From contig CAYJOD010000021.1 of the NCBI GenBank assembly GCA_964371655.1, positions 1 to 64,000 on the forward strand: DNA of 64,000 nt, in the 5' to 3' direction. The stretch comes from CAZGSN01 sp964371655. Lineage in GTDB: Bacteria > Desulfobacterota > Binatia > HRBIN30. A program made the position numbers and the translations under genes. Below the pieces are notes generated by a model. It did not search any database, was not told where the DNA came from, and saw only the letters and a program-made list of their open reading frames with translations. Positions 25,359-34,310 of the stretch are shown here, piece after piece; within the stretch, counting starts at the first letter, position 1; each line of letters begins with the position of its first letter.

Positions 25359-26768
25359 ATGACCGAGTTGCGAAAAGTACTGAAGTTGCGGACGGTGATC
25401 TCAACCTCCGCCGGGATGGCGATCGCCACCTCGTGCTATCTGGCGGGACTTCAGATCGCCACCGTTCTGGTCGGCGAGCTGGCGTGGATTTCGGTGCTGG
25501 TTGCGGGTTTCTTCTGCCTGCTGTCGGCGATGTGTTTTTCGGAGCTTACGGCGATCTACCCGAGCGCCGCGGGCATCAAGCTCTTCATCCAGCACGCCTT
25601 CAACGAGAAGGTCGCGATCATCATCGGGATGTTCTACGTCGTCCTCGGGATCGCCATGGTCGGAGCCGAGAGCTATCTGCTCTCCAGCGTCCTCACCAGC
25701 ACGATCCGGCTGGTAGGTCCGGTATTCGACCGCTACCTGTGGATGTTCTTTTTCGTCTTCTTCGTCGGCTACATCAATTACCGGGGCGTGCTCATCACCG
25801 GCATTGCCCAGGACATCATGACCTACGTGATGATCGCGTTCCTGATCGGTGTGTCGATCTATTCGATCTCCCTTCACGGCGTCGACGTCACCGCGGCGGC
25901 GCACAGCGAGAGATTCACGTTGAGCAACGTCATACAGGCGGCGGCAGTGGGCGTCTTCCTGTTCGTCGGATACGAATGGGTGGCGCCGCTCGCCGAAGAA
26001 ACCACGGACTACAGGCTGATTGGCAGGGGAATGCTGTGGGCGATTGGCATCCTGACCTGTACCTATGCTCTGTTCACCGTGGGGATGTACGTCGGGCTCA
26101 CCCAGGAGCAGATCAAGGAACAGCTCTCCACCGACACCCCGATTCCCCACATCGTGCTCGGGCGCAACCTGTTCGGGCCGGTGGGGGCCGTGTTGTTCGT
26201 GTTGATGAGCATTCTCGCCTCGGTGACATCGTTCAACTCCGGGTTGCTGAACACCTCCCGGTTCTCGTATGCCATGGCGCGCGACAACGTCCTGCCGCGC
26301 GTCTTCAGCAACCTTCACCCGGTGCACGCGAGCCCGTGGGTGTCGATCCTGTTTCTCTCGCTCCTGGCGGTCGTGGTCTCTTGCCTGACCCTGGTGACCG
26401 GGCAGTACTTCTTCCTGATCATGATGGCTGCGGCGCTCGAGTGCTTCATCTACATCGTCGCGGCGGTCTGCGTGATCCGGCTGAGAAGGAAGTTCCCCGA
26501 CAAGGAGAGGTCGTTCAAGGTGCCGTTCGGGGATGCGATTCCGATCGTGACCATCGTGGTATTCGCGGGTCTGCTGATCGGCTTGTTCTCGGACGCAACC
26601 CGGGACTACGAAGGCCGGGTCCTGTTCCAGAACTATTGGGTGGCGATCGCGATGGGCGGCTTCTTCCTTTTCACGACGGCGTACACGCTCACCATCGTAC
26701 CGATCTTCAAGAAGAAGGCGCAGGAAAGAGCCAGCACGCGGGTGAAACGAAGGCCTGGCAGAGCGTAG
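25359..26768 (+). CDS. APC superfamily amino acid/polyamine permease
   Basis: Secondary transporter of the amino acid-polyamine-organocation family in the inner membrane. Seen: 469 aa; the ATG at 25359 has GGGAGG 8-9 nt upstream (a GTG at 25320 has no site). About 12 hydrophobic helices; helix 1 TVISTSAGMAIATSCYLAGL takes the place of the usual G-x-G-I/V substrate loop. FEWVAPLAEE-like segment (GYEWVAPLAEETTDY) in helix 6 is typical. Together with the aminotransferase upstream it suggests uptake and use of an amino acid or amine. Substrate not determinable. Confidence 0.88.
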   Translation: MTELRKVLKLRTVISTSAGMAIATSCYLAGLQIATVLVGELAWISVLVAGFFCLLSAMCFSELTAIYPSAAGIKLFIQHAFNEKVAIIIGMFYVVLGIAMVGAESYLLSSVLTSTIRLVGPVFDRYLWMFFFVFFVGYINYRGVLITGIAQDIMTYVMIAFLIGVSIYSISLHGVDVTAAAHSERFTLSNVIQAAAVGVFLFVGYEWVAPLAEETTDYRLIGRGMLWAIGILTCTYALFTVGMYVGLTQEQIKEQLSTDTPIPHIVLGRNLFGPVGAVLFVLMSILASVTSFNSGLLNTSRFSYAMARDNVLPRVFSNLHPVHASPWVSILFLSLLAVVVSCLTLVTGQYFFLIMMAAALECFIYIVAAVCVIRLRRKFPDKERSFKVPFGDAIPIVTIVVFAGLLIGLFSDATRDYEGRVLFQNYWVAIAMGGFFLFTTAYTLTIVPIFKKKAQERASTRVKRRPGRA

Positions 26769-26820
26769 GTGCCGGGCACACCCTGCTGTTTGGCGATTGT
26801 CGGTAGTGGGTCACTTTGAT

Positions 26821-26922
26821 TGTCATTCCGAGCCGTCGCAGTTTCCGCGGCGAGGAATCTTCCGAAGGGCCACAATCGGCACGACATTCCACTACAGATC
26901 CCTCGCTTCGCTCGGGATGACA
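26821..26922. repeat. TGTCATTCCGAGC inverted repeat
   Basis: Left arm TGTCATTCCGAGC followed by GCGAGGAATCT; right arm AGATCCCTCGCTTCGCTCGG followed by GATGACA. Spacer ~35 bp. In the 778-bp gap 26769-27546, which holds two repeat blocks and no supportable gene. Confidence 0.8.
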
Positions 26923-27102
26923 TCGATCGAAAATATCAAAGAGACCCACCACGCGATTGTCGAGGCAATTGAACTGCGCGCTTGCGATGTGATACGCCGC
27001 CAAACATCGATCCCAAGCTGGTGGACTGGTTTGATTGTAGACGTGTCGTCAAAGCAGTGGACCATGAAGGTATCTTGGAAAGATCGGCGGCCGCAGGCGA
27101 TC

Positions 27103-27387
27103 CTCACCGCGGAGACGCAGAGGCGCGGAGGAGAAGATACTCTGAGAGGCTGTGAAAGAATCGACGTCAGGCTTCGGGCCTCAGACCTCAGGGTCCGGAG
27201 AGCTCGGGTTCTTTCTGAAGCCAGAGGCCCGATGTCTGAAGCCCAGGCGATAAATTCACACGCTCTGAGGGCTATTCCACATCCGCCGAGACAGCAGAGT
27301 GCACGGAATCGATCCGGCCAACGCCATGAGCTCTTCCAACCGTCAAAGGCATTCTCTGTGTCTCAGCGTCTCGGCGGTGAGAAAGAG
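27103..27387. repeat. Three-layer nested inverted repeat (family C outer, family E inner)
   Basis: Outer: CACCGCGGAGACGCAGAGGC (from 27107) against CTGTGTCTCAGCGTCTCGGC plus GGTGAG (to 27382). Middle: AGAGGCTGTGAAAGAATCG (27145-27163) against CGATAAATTCACACGCTCT (27248-27266). Inner: GGGCCTCAGACCTCAGG (27177-27193) against GAGGCCCGATGTCTGAAGCC (27224-27243). The outer layer is the same family as at 7537 and 39021, the inner the same as at 59025. Confidence 0.75.
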
Positions 27388-27546
27388 CCATCGCGACTCG
27401 GAGAAGGAAACAAGCCGACACGAGCACTTGTCGGCCGCGAGCCGCACGACGTTGCGGCGCGTCAAGCCGACCGCGCTGGACGGGACGAAGAGAAATAGGC
27501 CGACCAGCCTAATTGGCGTTAGGCCAATACGGAGTCCTGGGTCAGC

Positions 27547-28020
27547 ATGAGAATCGAACCGTGGAACTCAGCCGACATTGCAAAACCAATTGCGGTCGGC
27601 GTTGTGAGCGTAATCTGTCTCTCGACCGTCTTCAGGCTACTGAGCGACGCCTTTTTAGCCTCTGGAACACCACGCGCTGCTCCCATCGGCCCGGTCTCAA
27701 TCATCGTCTTGGTGTTGGTGAGTGCTCCGCTGCTGATGATCGCGGGCTACGGCTTTCACCGTAGGTCCCCGTCGGCCTGGGCGAGTGGAATGATCGCAGG
27801 AGCATCCGGTGTTCTCGGCACAGTTGGCCTACTCCACGGATTGGTCCATGGTTCTGCCTCGGACGCGTGGTTCATTGGCTCCGGGATAGCGTTTATAGCG
27901 GGGACCATCATCATCGTGCGACGTGTCCCCTACGCCGAAGGCATTGTAGTTGGCGGTCTGGCTTTGCCTGCAGTGCTTTGGCTCTTCTTCGTGTCCATTT
28001 TGTTATTCTCGCATCATTAA
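27547..28020 (+). CDS. Hypothetical four-helix membrane protein
   Basis: I do not recognise a family. Seen: 157 aa with about five hydrophobic stretches: VGVVSVICLSTVFRLL, VSIIVLVLVSAPLLMIAGYG, IAGASGVLGTVGLLHGL, FIGSGIAFIAGTIIIV and GLALPAVLWLFFVSILLF. Short polar loops; the His in LLHGLVHG and the C-terminal SHH are notable. Lower GC than the neighbours (A/T-rich codons), so possibly acquired. Start ATG 27547 has no strong ribosome site (GTCAGC). Confidence 0.6.
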   Translation: MRIEPWNSADIAKPIAVGVVSVICLSTVFRLLSDAFLASGTPRAAPIGPVSIIVLVLVSAPLLMIAGYGFHRRSPSAWASGMIAGASGVLGTVGLLHGLVHGSASDAWFIGSGIAFIAGTIIIVRRVPYAEGIVVGGLALPAVLWLFFVSILLFSHH

Positions 28021-28267
28021 CACGGGCCTTGCAGACTTCGACACAATTGATGATGAGGTGGTACGGTAGGTTGATGCTCTTCAGGCCTAACTTTTCGGCT
28101 GCAGCCGACCGCGGCGAGTCGGCCATTCCAGCTTGTCGCCGCGGCGGCTGAGCCGAGGCGGTAGCACGCATCAGGGGGGGGGCTGGTGAACTCCGCACTG
28201 AGAGCGGTGATCGTTGTCGACGGGTCGGCAAGCTGGTATTCGTCGAGTTGATGGCGGAAGTGAACGA

Positions 28268-28504
28268 ATGCCGACCGTTTTGCGCTCAGGACCGTACCGA
28301 TTCTACTTCTACGCGAGTGACGGCGTGGAACCTGCGCACGTTCATGTCGAACGCGATGACGAGACGGCGAAATTTTGGCTGGATTCGGTGCGTCTCCAAA
28401 GCAGCGACGGATATAGCCGCCGTGAGCTCAACCAGATCCAGCGTCTGGTGGAAGAGAACCGAGATCAGCTCTTGAGGTCATGGAATGAATTCTTCAACGA
28501 GTGA
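28268..28504 (+). CDS. DUF4160 protein
   Basis: Small protein of the DUF4160 family, commonly paired with DUF2442 and suspected to be part of a toxin-antitoxin-like module. Seen: 78 aa starting MPTVLRSGPYRFYFYASD, then PAHVHVERDDETAKFWLDSV and GYSRRELNQIQRLVEENRD. The family start MPTVLR is at 28268; the reading frame is open 54 bp further upstream but without a convincing site. Overlaps the next gene by 20 bp. Function is not established. Confidence 0.85.
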   Translation: MPTVLRSGPYRFYFYASDGVEPAHVHVERDDETAKFWLDSVRLQSSDGYSRRELNQIQRLVEENRDQLLRSWNEFFNE

Positions 28505-28832
28505 GCCCCAGCTGAGCCCTGCGGTCCGTGTCACCGTAACCAAAGACGCCTTGGCGGTTGATTTGGCGGATGGGCGTACGGTGATTGCGCCGTTGGCGTG
28601 GTACCCGCGGCTACTGCATGGATCGACCGAAGAACGAAAGCGATGGCGCCTGATCGGCCGAGGCGAGGGGATTCACTGGCCGGATCTGGATGAGGACATC
28701 AGCGTCGATGGCCTACTGGCGGGCCGCCGATCGGGCGAAAGCCAGCGGTCGTTCAAGCGGTGGCTCGCCGACCGAGCGTCGTGCGGCGCTAACAAGCGCA
28801 TGCAGCCGGCGCGCAAGAGAGCACGCGGCTGA
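28485..28832 (+). CDS. DUF2442 protein
   Basis: DUF2442 protein, 115 aa, partner of the DUF4160 gene that it overlaps. Seen: DALAVDLADGRTVIAPLAWY (the family's first strand-turn-strand with a conserved D-G-R-T), PRLLHGSTEERKRWRLIGRG, and IHWPDLDEDISVDGLLAGR. The C-terminal KRMQPARKRARG is basic and probably beyond the core. In known genomes these pairs are mobile. Role is inferred only from pairing. Confidence 0.85.
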   Translation: MNSSTSEPQLSPAVRVTVTKDALAVDLADGRTVIAPLAWYPRLLHGSTEERKRWRLIGRGEGIHWPDLDEDISVDGLLAGRRSGESQRSFKRWLADRASCGANKRMQPARKRARG

Positions 28833-28866
28833 TGCGCAGTGCGATCGGCGGTGAGGTCCTGGCCAA

Positions 28867-30219
28867 TCACAGCCAGACGTAACGAGCCAGCAGCAAGGCA
28901 CTGATCCCATAAAGAATAGGATCCACCTCGCGCCCGCGGCCGCAGGCGAGCATGAGCACCGTGTGCGCGATGAAGCCGAAGGCGATGCCCTCGGTGATCG
29001 AAAATGAGAACGGCATGACGACGAGAGTGATGAACGCCGCGAGCGCGGCCGGTGGGTCGTCGAAATCGATGTGACGCACGGCGCGGATCATGAAGCTGCC
29101 GACGGCGATCAGCGCCGGGGCGACCACGGGGTAGAGGGTGGCGCCGCCGAACGACACGGCGGTGCCGGCGGTGCGCACCAGCGGCGACAGGAACAGCGAC
29201 GCCAGCAACAGGACGGCGGTGGTGACACTGGCCAGGCCGGTGCGCGCACCCGCCTGCACGCCGGCGGCGCTCTCGACGTAAGCCGTGACCGTCGTCGTGC
29301 CGAGCACGGTTCCAACCATGGTGCCGAGCGCGTCGCTCATCATCGCCTCGCGGGCGCGTACGAGCTTGCCGTCGTCCAGCAATCCCGCATGCGAGCAGAC
29401 ACCAATCAGGGTGCCGATGGTGTCGAACAATCCGAGGAAGAAGAGCACGAAGATCACGGCGATCATGTCGGGGCGCAAGGCGCCGGCGATGTCGAGCCCG
29501 CCGAGCGTGGGCTGCAGCGATGCCGGCATCGCGATGACACCGTGAAACGGCACCAGACCGAACCCGACACACGCCCCGGCCGTGGCCAAGGTACCAAGGA
29601 GGATTGCCGCACGGTTGCCGCGCGCCAGCAGTGCGGCGGTCAACAGCGTGCCGGCGATCGCGACCAGCGTCGGCAACTGTCCCAGATTACCGAGGGTGAT
29701 GATGGTTCCCGGTGAGGGCTTCACCAACCCCGCCCACTCGCAGCCGATCAGGGTGATGAGCAGACCGATGCCGGCGGCGATGGCGTGTACCAGGTTCGGC
29801 GGGATGGCATCGAGCAGCCGCTGGCGCACGCCGGTCAGGGTCAAGACGAGGAACGCCGTTGCCGCGATGAAATTCGCGCCTAGAGCGATTGGCCACGAGT
29901 AGCCCATGCCGCCGGCGGCGATCGGCCCGCACACCACCAGAGCGATATAGAAGTTGTGCCCCATCGCCGGCGCCACGGCGATCGGATAGTTGGCCAATAA
30001 CCCCATCAGCAGCGTGGCGAACGCCGATGCCAGACACGTGGCCGTGAGCACCGCCCCCGGCTCCATCCCCATCGCCGCCATCACCGCCGGCTGTACGAAC
30101 AGGATGTAGGACAGCGTCGTGAAGGTCGTCGCGCCGCCCAGCAACTCGCGTCCCACCGTGGTGCCGTGGCTCTGCAGCTGGAAGATGCGTTCGAGAATCC
30201 CCTCGGCAGAAGTGGCCAC
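28867..30219 (-). CDS. NCS2/AzgA-type purine permease
   Basis: Inner membrane purine (adenine, guanine, hypoxanthine) importer of the AzgA-like branch of NCS2. Seen: 450 aa, ~13 helices; TTFTTLSYILFVQPAVMAAM, APAMGHNFYIALVVCG (AzgA has APGMGLNAYF here, so substrate loop differs), FLGLFDTIGTLIGVCSHAGL (the family's DTxGTL motif) and TTTVTAYVESAAGVQAGART (E-S-A-x-G). Single gene. The altered G-H-N-F-Y loop could mean a different substrate. Confidence 0.87.
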   Translation of the reverse strand: MATSAEGILERIFQLQSHGTTVGRELLGGATTFTTLSYILFVQPAVMAAMGMEPGAVLTATCLASAFATLLMGLLANYPIAVAPAMGHNFYIALVVCGPIAAGGMGYSWPIALGANFIAATAFLVLTLTGVRQRLLDAIPPNLVHAIAAGIGLLITLIGCEWAGLVKPSPGTIITLGNLGQLPTLVAIAGTLLTAALLARGNRAAILLGTLATAGACVGFGLVPFHGVIAMPASLQPTLGGLDIAGALRPDMIAVIFVLFFLGLFDTIGTLIGVCSHAGLLDDGKLVRAREAMMSDALGTMVGTVLGTTTVTAYVESAAGVQAGARTGLASVTTAVLLLASLFLSPLVRTAGTAVSFGGATLYPVVAPALIAVGSFMIRAVRHIDFDDPPAALAAFITLVVMPFSFSITEGIAFGFIAHTVLMLACGRGREVDPILYGISALLLARYVWL

Positions 30220-30412
30220 GGCGGTGATCTATCTCATTTCGCGGGCAAGCGGAAAGGTGTGGCGGGGATCGGGGGACGACGGTGCTTTGGTGGCGAACTC
30301 CGGAACACACAGAGTTCTGCGCTGGCGTGGGAGGGCGTCATTTAGCCCGAAACCCCCATCGCGAGCTACGCCCGCAACCGAGGCAGCGCCTGCGTCCAAT
30401 GCGGTGAGTCAC

Positions 30413-32935
30413 TCACTTGCACACCTGCTCATACAACTCGCTGAACTTCGCTTTGAGATCCGCGTCCGTCAGTCCCGGCATCGCCGAGCGCAGCGCGGTG
30501 AGCTGGTCGCAGGCATCCTGCTTCTTACCCAACACGTTGGTGACCCGCGCCGTTTCGTAATTGCCTTCGTACCACGTTAGATCGCCGCCGCGCGATGTCT
30601 TGGTGAGCCGCTCCCACTGCGCCAGGGCATCGGGCAGACGTTTCTCCGCTTCCGCAATCCGCGCCAGGCCGCGCATGGCCGGCAGCAGAGTCGGGTTGGC
30701 CTGCAGGGTCTCTTCGTAGAGTACGGCGGCTTTGTGGAGCTCACCGGTATTTTCGTAAAGCTTGGCCAGGGTGAGCTTGGTCTTTACGCCGGTATCGGCG
30801 TCGTTGACGACGAGCTCGTAGAGGCCCAATGCCACTTGCTCGGCAGCGCTGTAGGCCGCGGGCGCGCCGGCATTCTTTCGATTGGCGCCGGCGCGGATGA
30901 AGCCCGACGCCATCTCTTCGAGTGTCTTGGCGTCGTTGTTGGCGGCCAGAAGCTGACCGTTGGCTTTCACCTCGGCGGCGGCTTCGTCGAAGCGACCGAG
31001 CTGCTGCAGGGCGGTGAGGCGCAGCTTGGTGACTTGCGGGAAGAACTCTTGCAGGTCGGGATGATTCTTCTCGAAGCCAGCGAGCAGGGCGGCGATGCTG
31101 GCGTAATCCGGCTGCGCTTGCACAGTCTGGAAGGCGGCCTTCAGGAGCGCCCACTTACCGCGCAGCTGCGGCAGCGGCACAGCGGTGTCCTTGCTCGCTT
31201 GCTTCTCGTATTCGGCGGCGCGTTTGGGGAAGCGATCGAGAGCCGTAGCGATGCTGTTCATGAACTCCGTGCGCTGCGCCGGCGCGGTCCCCGGACCCGC
31301 CGCCTGCAGGAGCTCGAAGTTACACTGCAGGGTGGCGAAGTCGGCACGCAGCTCAAACGCGGAATCACCCTTCACCCGCGCGTAGGCGTCGACGGCCTCG
31401 GCAAACTTGTGTTGCCGTTGCAGCAGCTCGCCGAGACGGAAAGCCCCTTCGAAGGCAGATTTGTGATCGGGATGTGCGGCGAAGGCGCGCACCGCCGCTT
31501 CGTAGCGTTCGGGCGCCACCGCGTTCGCATCCTTGGCGAGCATCGCTTCGAGGGCTTTGAAGCGAAGATACGTAGCCTCGGCGCCGTAGCTGGCGCTGTC
31601 GTCTCGGAGGGCATCGTCGAGGAGGGCGACCGCTTCGGGCAACTGTCCCGCCTGGAACTTGGCGACGGCGAGGTAGTAGCGCGCCTCGTCGCGCACCGAC
31701 TTGAGCGCCGTGTCGTTGCTGGACACCACGGTTTCGAGCAGCGGTGCCGCTCCCTTGAAGTCATCCTTCTGCAGCAAGAGTTTGGCGAGCTGCCACTTTG
31801 CCACCGGGCTGTTGGCGGCGGCCGAGAGCTGTTCCGGATTCTCGATGTTGGCGAGCAGAGCGGCGGCGCGTTCTTCCCAGGCGCCGCCGGCGCGGCGCAG
31901 CTGTTCCATCAACGCCATCGCCTGCTGGCGCTGGCGGCCGGCCTCCGCCGCTGGGCTCTTCTTGGCGGCGTCGAGCAAGGCGCGCACGCGCAGGTAGCGG
32001 ACGACGTTGACTTCCGCCGACGGTGCACCGGCGAGAAGTTGCTCGGAGAGGGTCAGAGCATCGCCCGACCTAGCGTTGCGCACGTAGCCGTCGAGCAGGG
32101 CCAGGCGCGCCTTGGAGCGCCGTTCCGCGGATGCTTGCGCGTCGTTCATGACCGCTTTGAGATCGTGCTCGGCGGCGTCGACGTCGCCGAGCTCAAGCGC
32201 AGACAGACCGCGGCCGAGCTGGCTCTCCACCAGCAGGTCGGTGCGGCGCTCGCCGCTGGTGAACTCGGAGAAACCCTTTTGCGCCTTCTCGATGAGCTCC
32301 TTGCGCTTGGCGCCTTCATAGAAGCGGCCGCCGTAGTAGTTGAGCCAGTTCAGGTAGTAGAGCGCTTGCGAACCGGTGAGGCGCGCGTTCTTGAAGTCTT
32401 CGGTCTCGTACAATGCCTCGAGGTCGCCGTCCTCGTCCATGATCTTACGCTCCTGCCTCTCCATCGCACCGCTGCTGGCGTCGTAGATCGCGGCTAGCGG
32501 TTCCTTGAGGGCTTCGTAGGCGCCGCGCAACGCCTCGGCGTCGCGCTTTTCGCTTCCCGAGCTGGCCGCTTTGTCGCACAGGTCGATGTATTGGAGGGCA
32601 GCCTTGCCAACGCGGGCGGTGGCGGTGCGCTGTGCGTTGGTGTCGAAACGGTTGGCGCTCTTCTGTGCGGCGATCTCGACCGCGATTTGGCGCCCGCTGT
32701 TACGCAGCTCGGCGGCCGACTGGGCGAGAAGCAGCGACGGAAGGAGGAGAAGCAGGACGATGAGAAAGCAGGTTGTTAGGTTCTTAGGTGTTAAGTTGTT
32801 AGGGGGATCCTCCCTAGCTCGGCAGAGTCGGAACCGAACCGGAAGAAATGGAAAACAGGAAACCGGAAACCGGAGATGGAAAACCGGTAAATTGACCAGT
32901 TTCCTGTTTCCTGTTTCCGGTTTCCTGTTTTCCAT
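30413..32935 (-). CDS. Periplasmic TPR-type protein with unclear start
   Basis: Long helical-repeat (tetratricopeptide-like) protein, probably a periplasmic scaffold. Seen: signal-type segment TCFLIVLLLLLPSLLLAQ followed by ~785 aa of helix pairs rich in Ala, Leu and Glu; degenerate TPR motifs throughout (for example ALYEETLQANPTLLPAMRGL). There is no ATG, GTG or TTG at the expected signal peptide start; the only in-frame ATG after the VWA stop is at 32935, inside the family F repeat, and would add ~50 residues before the signal. The AGGGAGG at about 32810 has no start codon behind it. Last gene of the exbB-exbD-VWA-TPR set. Confidence 0.75.
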   Translation of the reverse strand: MENRKPETGNRKLVNLPVFHLRFPVSCFPFLPVRFRLCRAREDPPNNLTPKNLTTCFLIVLLLLLPSLLLAQSAAELRNSGRQIAVEIAAQKSANRFDTNAQRTATARVGKAALQYIDLCDKAASSGSEKRDAEALRGAYEALKEPLAAIYDASSGAMERQERKIMDEDGDLEALYETEDFKNARLTGSQALYYLNWLNYYGGRFYEGAKRKELIEKAQKGFSEFTSGERRTDLLVESQLGRGLSALELGDVDAAEHDLKAVMNDAQASAERRSKARLALLDGYVRNARSGDALTLSEQLLAGAPSAEVNVVRYLRVRALLDAAKKSPAAEAGRQRQQAMALMEQLRRAGGAWEERAAALLANIENPEQLSAAANSPVAKWQLAKLLLQKDDFKGAAPLLETVVSSNDTALKSVRDEARYYLAVAKFQAGQLPEAVALLDDALRDDSASYGAEATYLRFKALEAMLAKDANAVAPERYEAAVRAFAAHPDHKSAFEGAFRLGELLQRQHKFAEAVDAYARVKGDSAFELRADFATLQCNFELLQAAGPGTAPAQRTEFMNSIATALDRFPKRAAEYEKQASKDTAVPLPQLRGKWALLKAAFQTVQAQPDYASIAALLAGFEKNHPDLQEFFPQVTKLRLTALQQLGRFDEAAAEVKANGQLLAANNDAKTLEEMASGFIRAGANRKNAGAPAAYSAAEQVALGLYELVVNDADTGVKTKLTLAKLYENTGELHKAAVLYEETLQANPTLLPAMRGLARIAEAEKRLPDALAQWERLTKTSRGGDLTWYEGNYETARVTNVLGKKQDACDQLTALRSAMPGLTDADLKAKFSELYEQVCK
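32771..32806. repeat. TTGTTAGG tandem-word array at the TPR gene start
   Basis: GGTTGTTAGGTTCTTAGGTG followed by TTAAGTTGTTAGGGGG: four copies of a 7-9 bp word (TTGTTAGG type). One arm only. It encodes residues next to the TPR signal sequence and may have displaced its start codon. Confidence 0.7.
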
Positions 32936-32940
32936 TTCTT
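32839..32940. repeat. Family F (GGAAACCGGAAACAGG words) inverted repeat
   Basis: Left arm AAATGGAAAACAGGAAACCG plus GAAACCGG; right arm TTTCCTGTTTCCTGTTTCCG plus GTTTCCTGTTTTCCATTT, ~25 bp apart. A perfect example of tandem-word arms. Lies between the VWA gene and the TPR signal sequence. Confidence 0.9.
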
Positions 32941-33021
32941 TCTCGTGCTCGACGAGACTTTCGCGATACGGGACGAACGCGCCGCCCTTTGGGTTGTGGG
33001 CTCGGCCCTGCGATCGCCTTT

Positions 33022-34182
33022 TCAACTGAGCTCCTTGAGGAACTTCGCCATTTCCACCTTCCAGCGCTGGCCAAAGGTGAGCTCGATGACGCTGCGGATC
33101 AGGGCCTTGTCTTGATCGAGACTGATGAACTCGCCGCCGCCGTCCTTGGCGATATCCCCGAACGACTTGGCGACCTCTTTGTAGAACTCCGGGAGGGGCG
33201 AGGCCTTGTAGGGCTGATTGCCGTGCAGCGACTTCCACAGCAGGCGGTCGAAAATATCGTGCTGGCGCGCGGTGACATCGATCGTGCTCATGTAGCCGCC
33301 GTCCTTGCGCCACTTGCGCACCAGGCTGTGTACGTCGGCGACGTCCCATTCGTGAGGCGGCGAGCTGCCGACCAGGATAATGATGCGGCGCGACTGTTTG
33401 CGCCACTTGAGCTCGCCCACCGCCGCTTCGACGGCCTCCTTGACCGCTTCCTCGAAATCGCCGCCACCGCCGGAAGACAGGTGGCTGATGAACTCCTGCA
33501 GCTTGGCGGTGTTGAAGCTGAGGTCGCTCCAACGCACGACGTAATCGTCGCCCAGGTCGCGGTAGGCGACGATGCCGATGCGCGCCGTCGGGACCATGCG
33601 CTGAATGGTACCGACGAGGGCTTTGAATTGCGTCTTCACGTCGTCGATGACGAACTGCATGCTGTCGGTCGTGTCGATGACCAGGGCGACGTCCAGCCCG
33701 ACCTTGCGCAAGCCGCCGACGTAGTCGCCGAAGCCGCCGCCGAGACCGCCGATGGCGCCGACACCGCCCTGACCGCCGCCGCCGTAGGCCAGCGCCGTAA
33801 GATCCTCGCTGCTGGGGACAGCTCCGATCTTGGGACCGATACCACCGAGGCGCGGCAGATCGGCGGCGCGCACGCCTTGTACGATCGGCCCGCTCGGAGC
33901 CGATGCCTTTTGCGGCATGGCGCGTACGGGTTTCAGCACGCCGGCCAAGTCTTGCAACGACGGCTGCCCGTCGGCCGGCAGCTCGGGCGCGTCGGCGTTG
34001 GTCATATCGTCGACCTTCACTTTGATCTCTTGCACCTTCTGAATGACGGTGAGGGTGACGGTCGCGAACAGGAACAGGAGTGCGACGTGGGCAACCGTAG
34101 AGAAAGCAAACCAGGGCAGAGCGCTACGGCGGTTCGGGGCCCACGGATCGAAGCGCGGGGGAATCGGTTGTGGGTCAGACAT
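33022..34182 (-). CDS. VWA-domain protein with a TonB-like membrane anchor
   Basis: Predicted inner-membrane protein with a periplasmic von Willebrand factor A domain. Seen: 386 aa from ATG 34182; Pro-rich cytoplasmic start (1-20); one membrane helix (22-48) containing S28-x3-H32, the pattern TonB uses to couple to ExbB/ExbD; Gly-rich linker (134-152); VWA domain with MIDAS DTTDS (170-174) and GGGGDFEEAV (238-247). It follows exbB and exbD in the place where tonB would be, and no TonB C-terminal domain is present. I infer proton-driven movement of the VWA head, perhaps acting on the TPR protein downstream. Confidence 0.82.
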   Translation of the reverse strand: MSDPQPIPPRFDPWAPNRRSALPWFAFSTVAHVALLFLFATVTLTVIQKVQEIKVKVDDMTNADAPELPADGQPSLQDLAGVLKPVRAMPQKASAPSGPIVQGVRAADLPRLGGIGPKIGAVPSSEDLTALAYGGGGQGGVGAIGGLGGGFGDYVGGLRKVGLDVALVIDTTDSMQFVIDDVKTQFKALVGTIQRMVPTARIGIVAYRDLGDDYVVRWSDLSFNTAKLQEFISHLSSGGGGDFEEAVKEAVEAAVGELKWRKQSRRIIILVGSSPPHEWDVADVHSLVRKWRKDGGYMSTIDVTARQHDIFDRLLWKSLHGNQPYKASPLPEFYKEVAKSFGDIAKDGGGEFISLDQDKALIRSVIELTFGQRWKVEMAKFLKELS

Positions 34183-34191
34183 GATGGTCCG

Positions 34192-34299
34192 GTGTTCAGT
34201 TCTCAGTTTTCGGTTTTCAGTGTTCAGTGTTCGGATGAAGCCGCCATCAGCCGGCCGCACCGGCGTTCTTCCGTTGAACACTGAACACTGAAAACTGCC
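34192..34299. repeat. Family G (GAACACTGAACACTG words) inverted repeat
   Basis: Left arm GTTCAGTTCTCAGTTTTCGG plus TTTTCAGTGTTCAGTGTTC; right arm TTGAACACTGAACACTGAAA plus ACTG. Spacer ~38 bp. Fills the gap between exbD and the VWA gene and ends 10 bp from the VWA start. Confidence 0.9.
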
Positions 34300-34310
34300 A
34301 CAGCATCGGC

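Noticed and set aside
26797..27498. Open frame of 233 codons in the 26.8-27.5 kb gap
   Set aside because: It runs through three repeat layers and has no motif, ribosome site or plausible composition.
32936..33532. Extension of the TPR frame into the VWA gene
   Set aside because: This part overlaps the VWA coding sequence in another frame and has low-complexity shadow composition.
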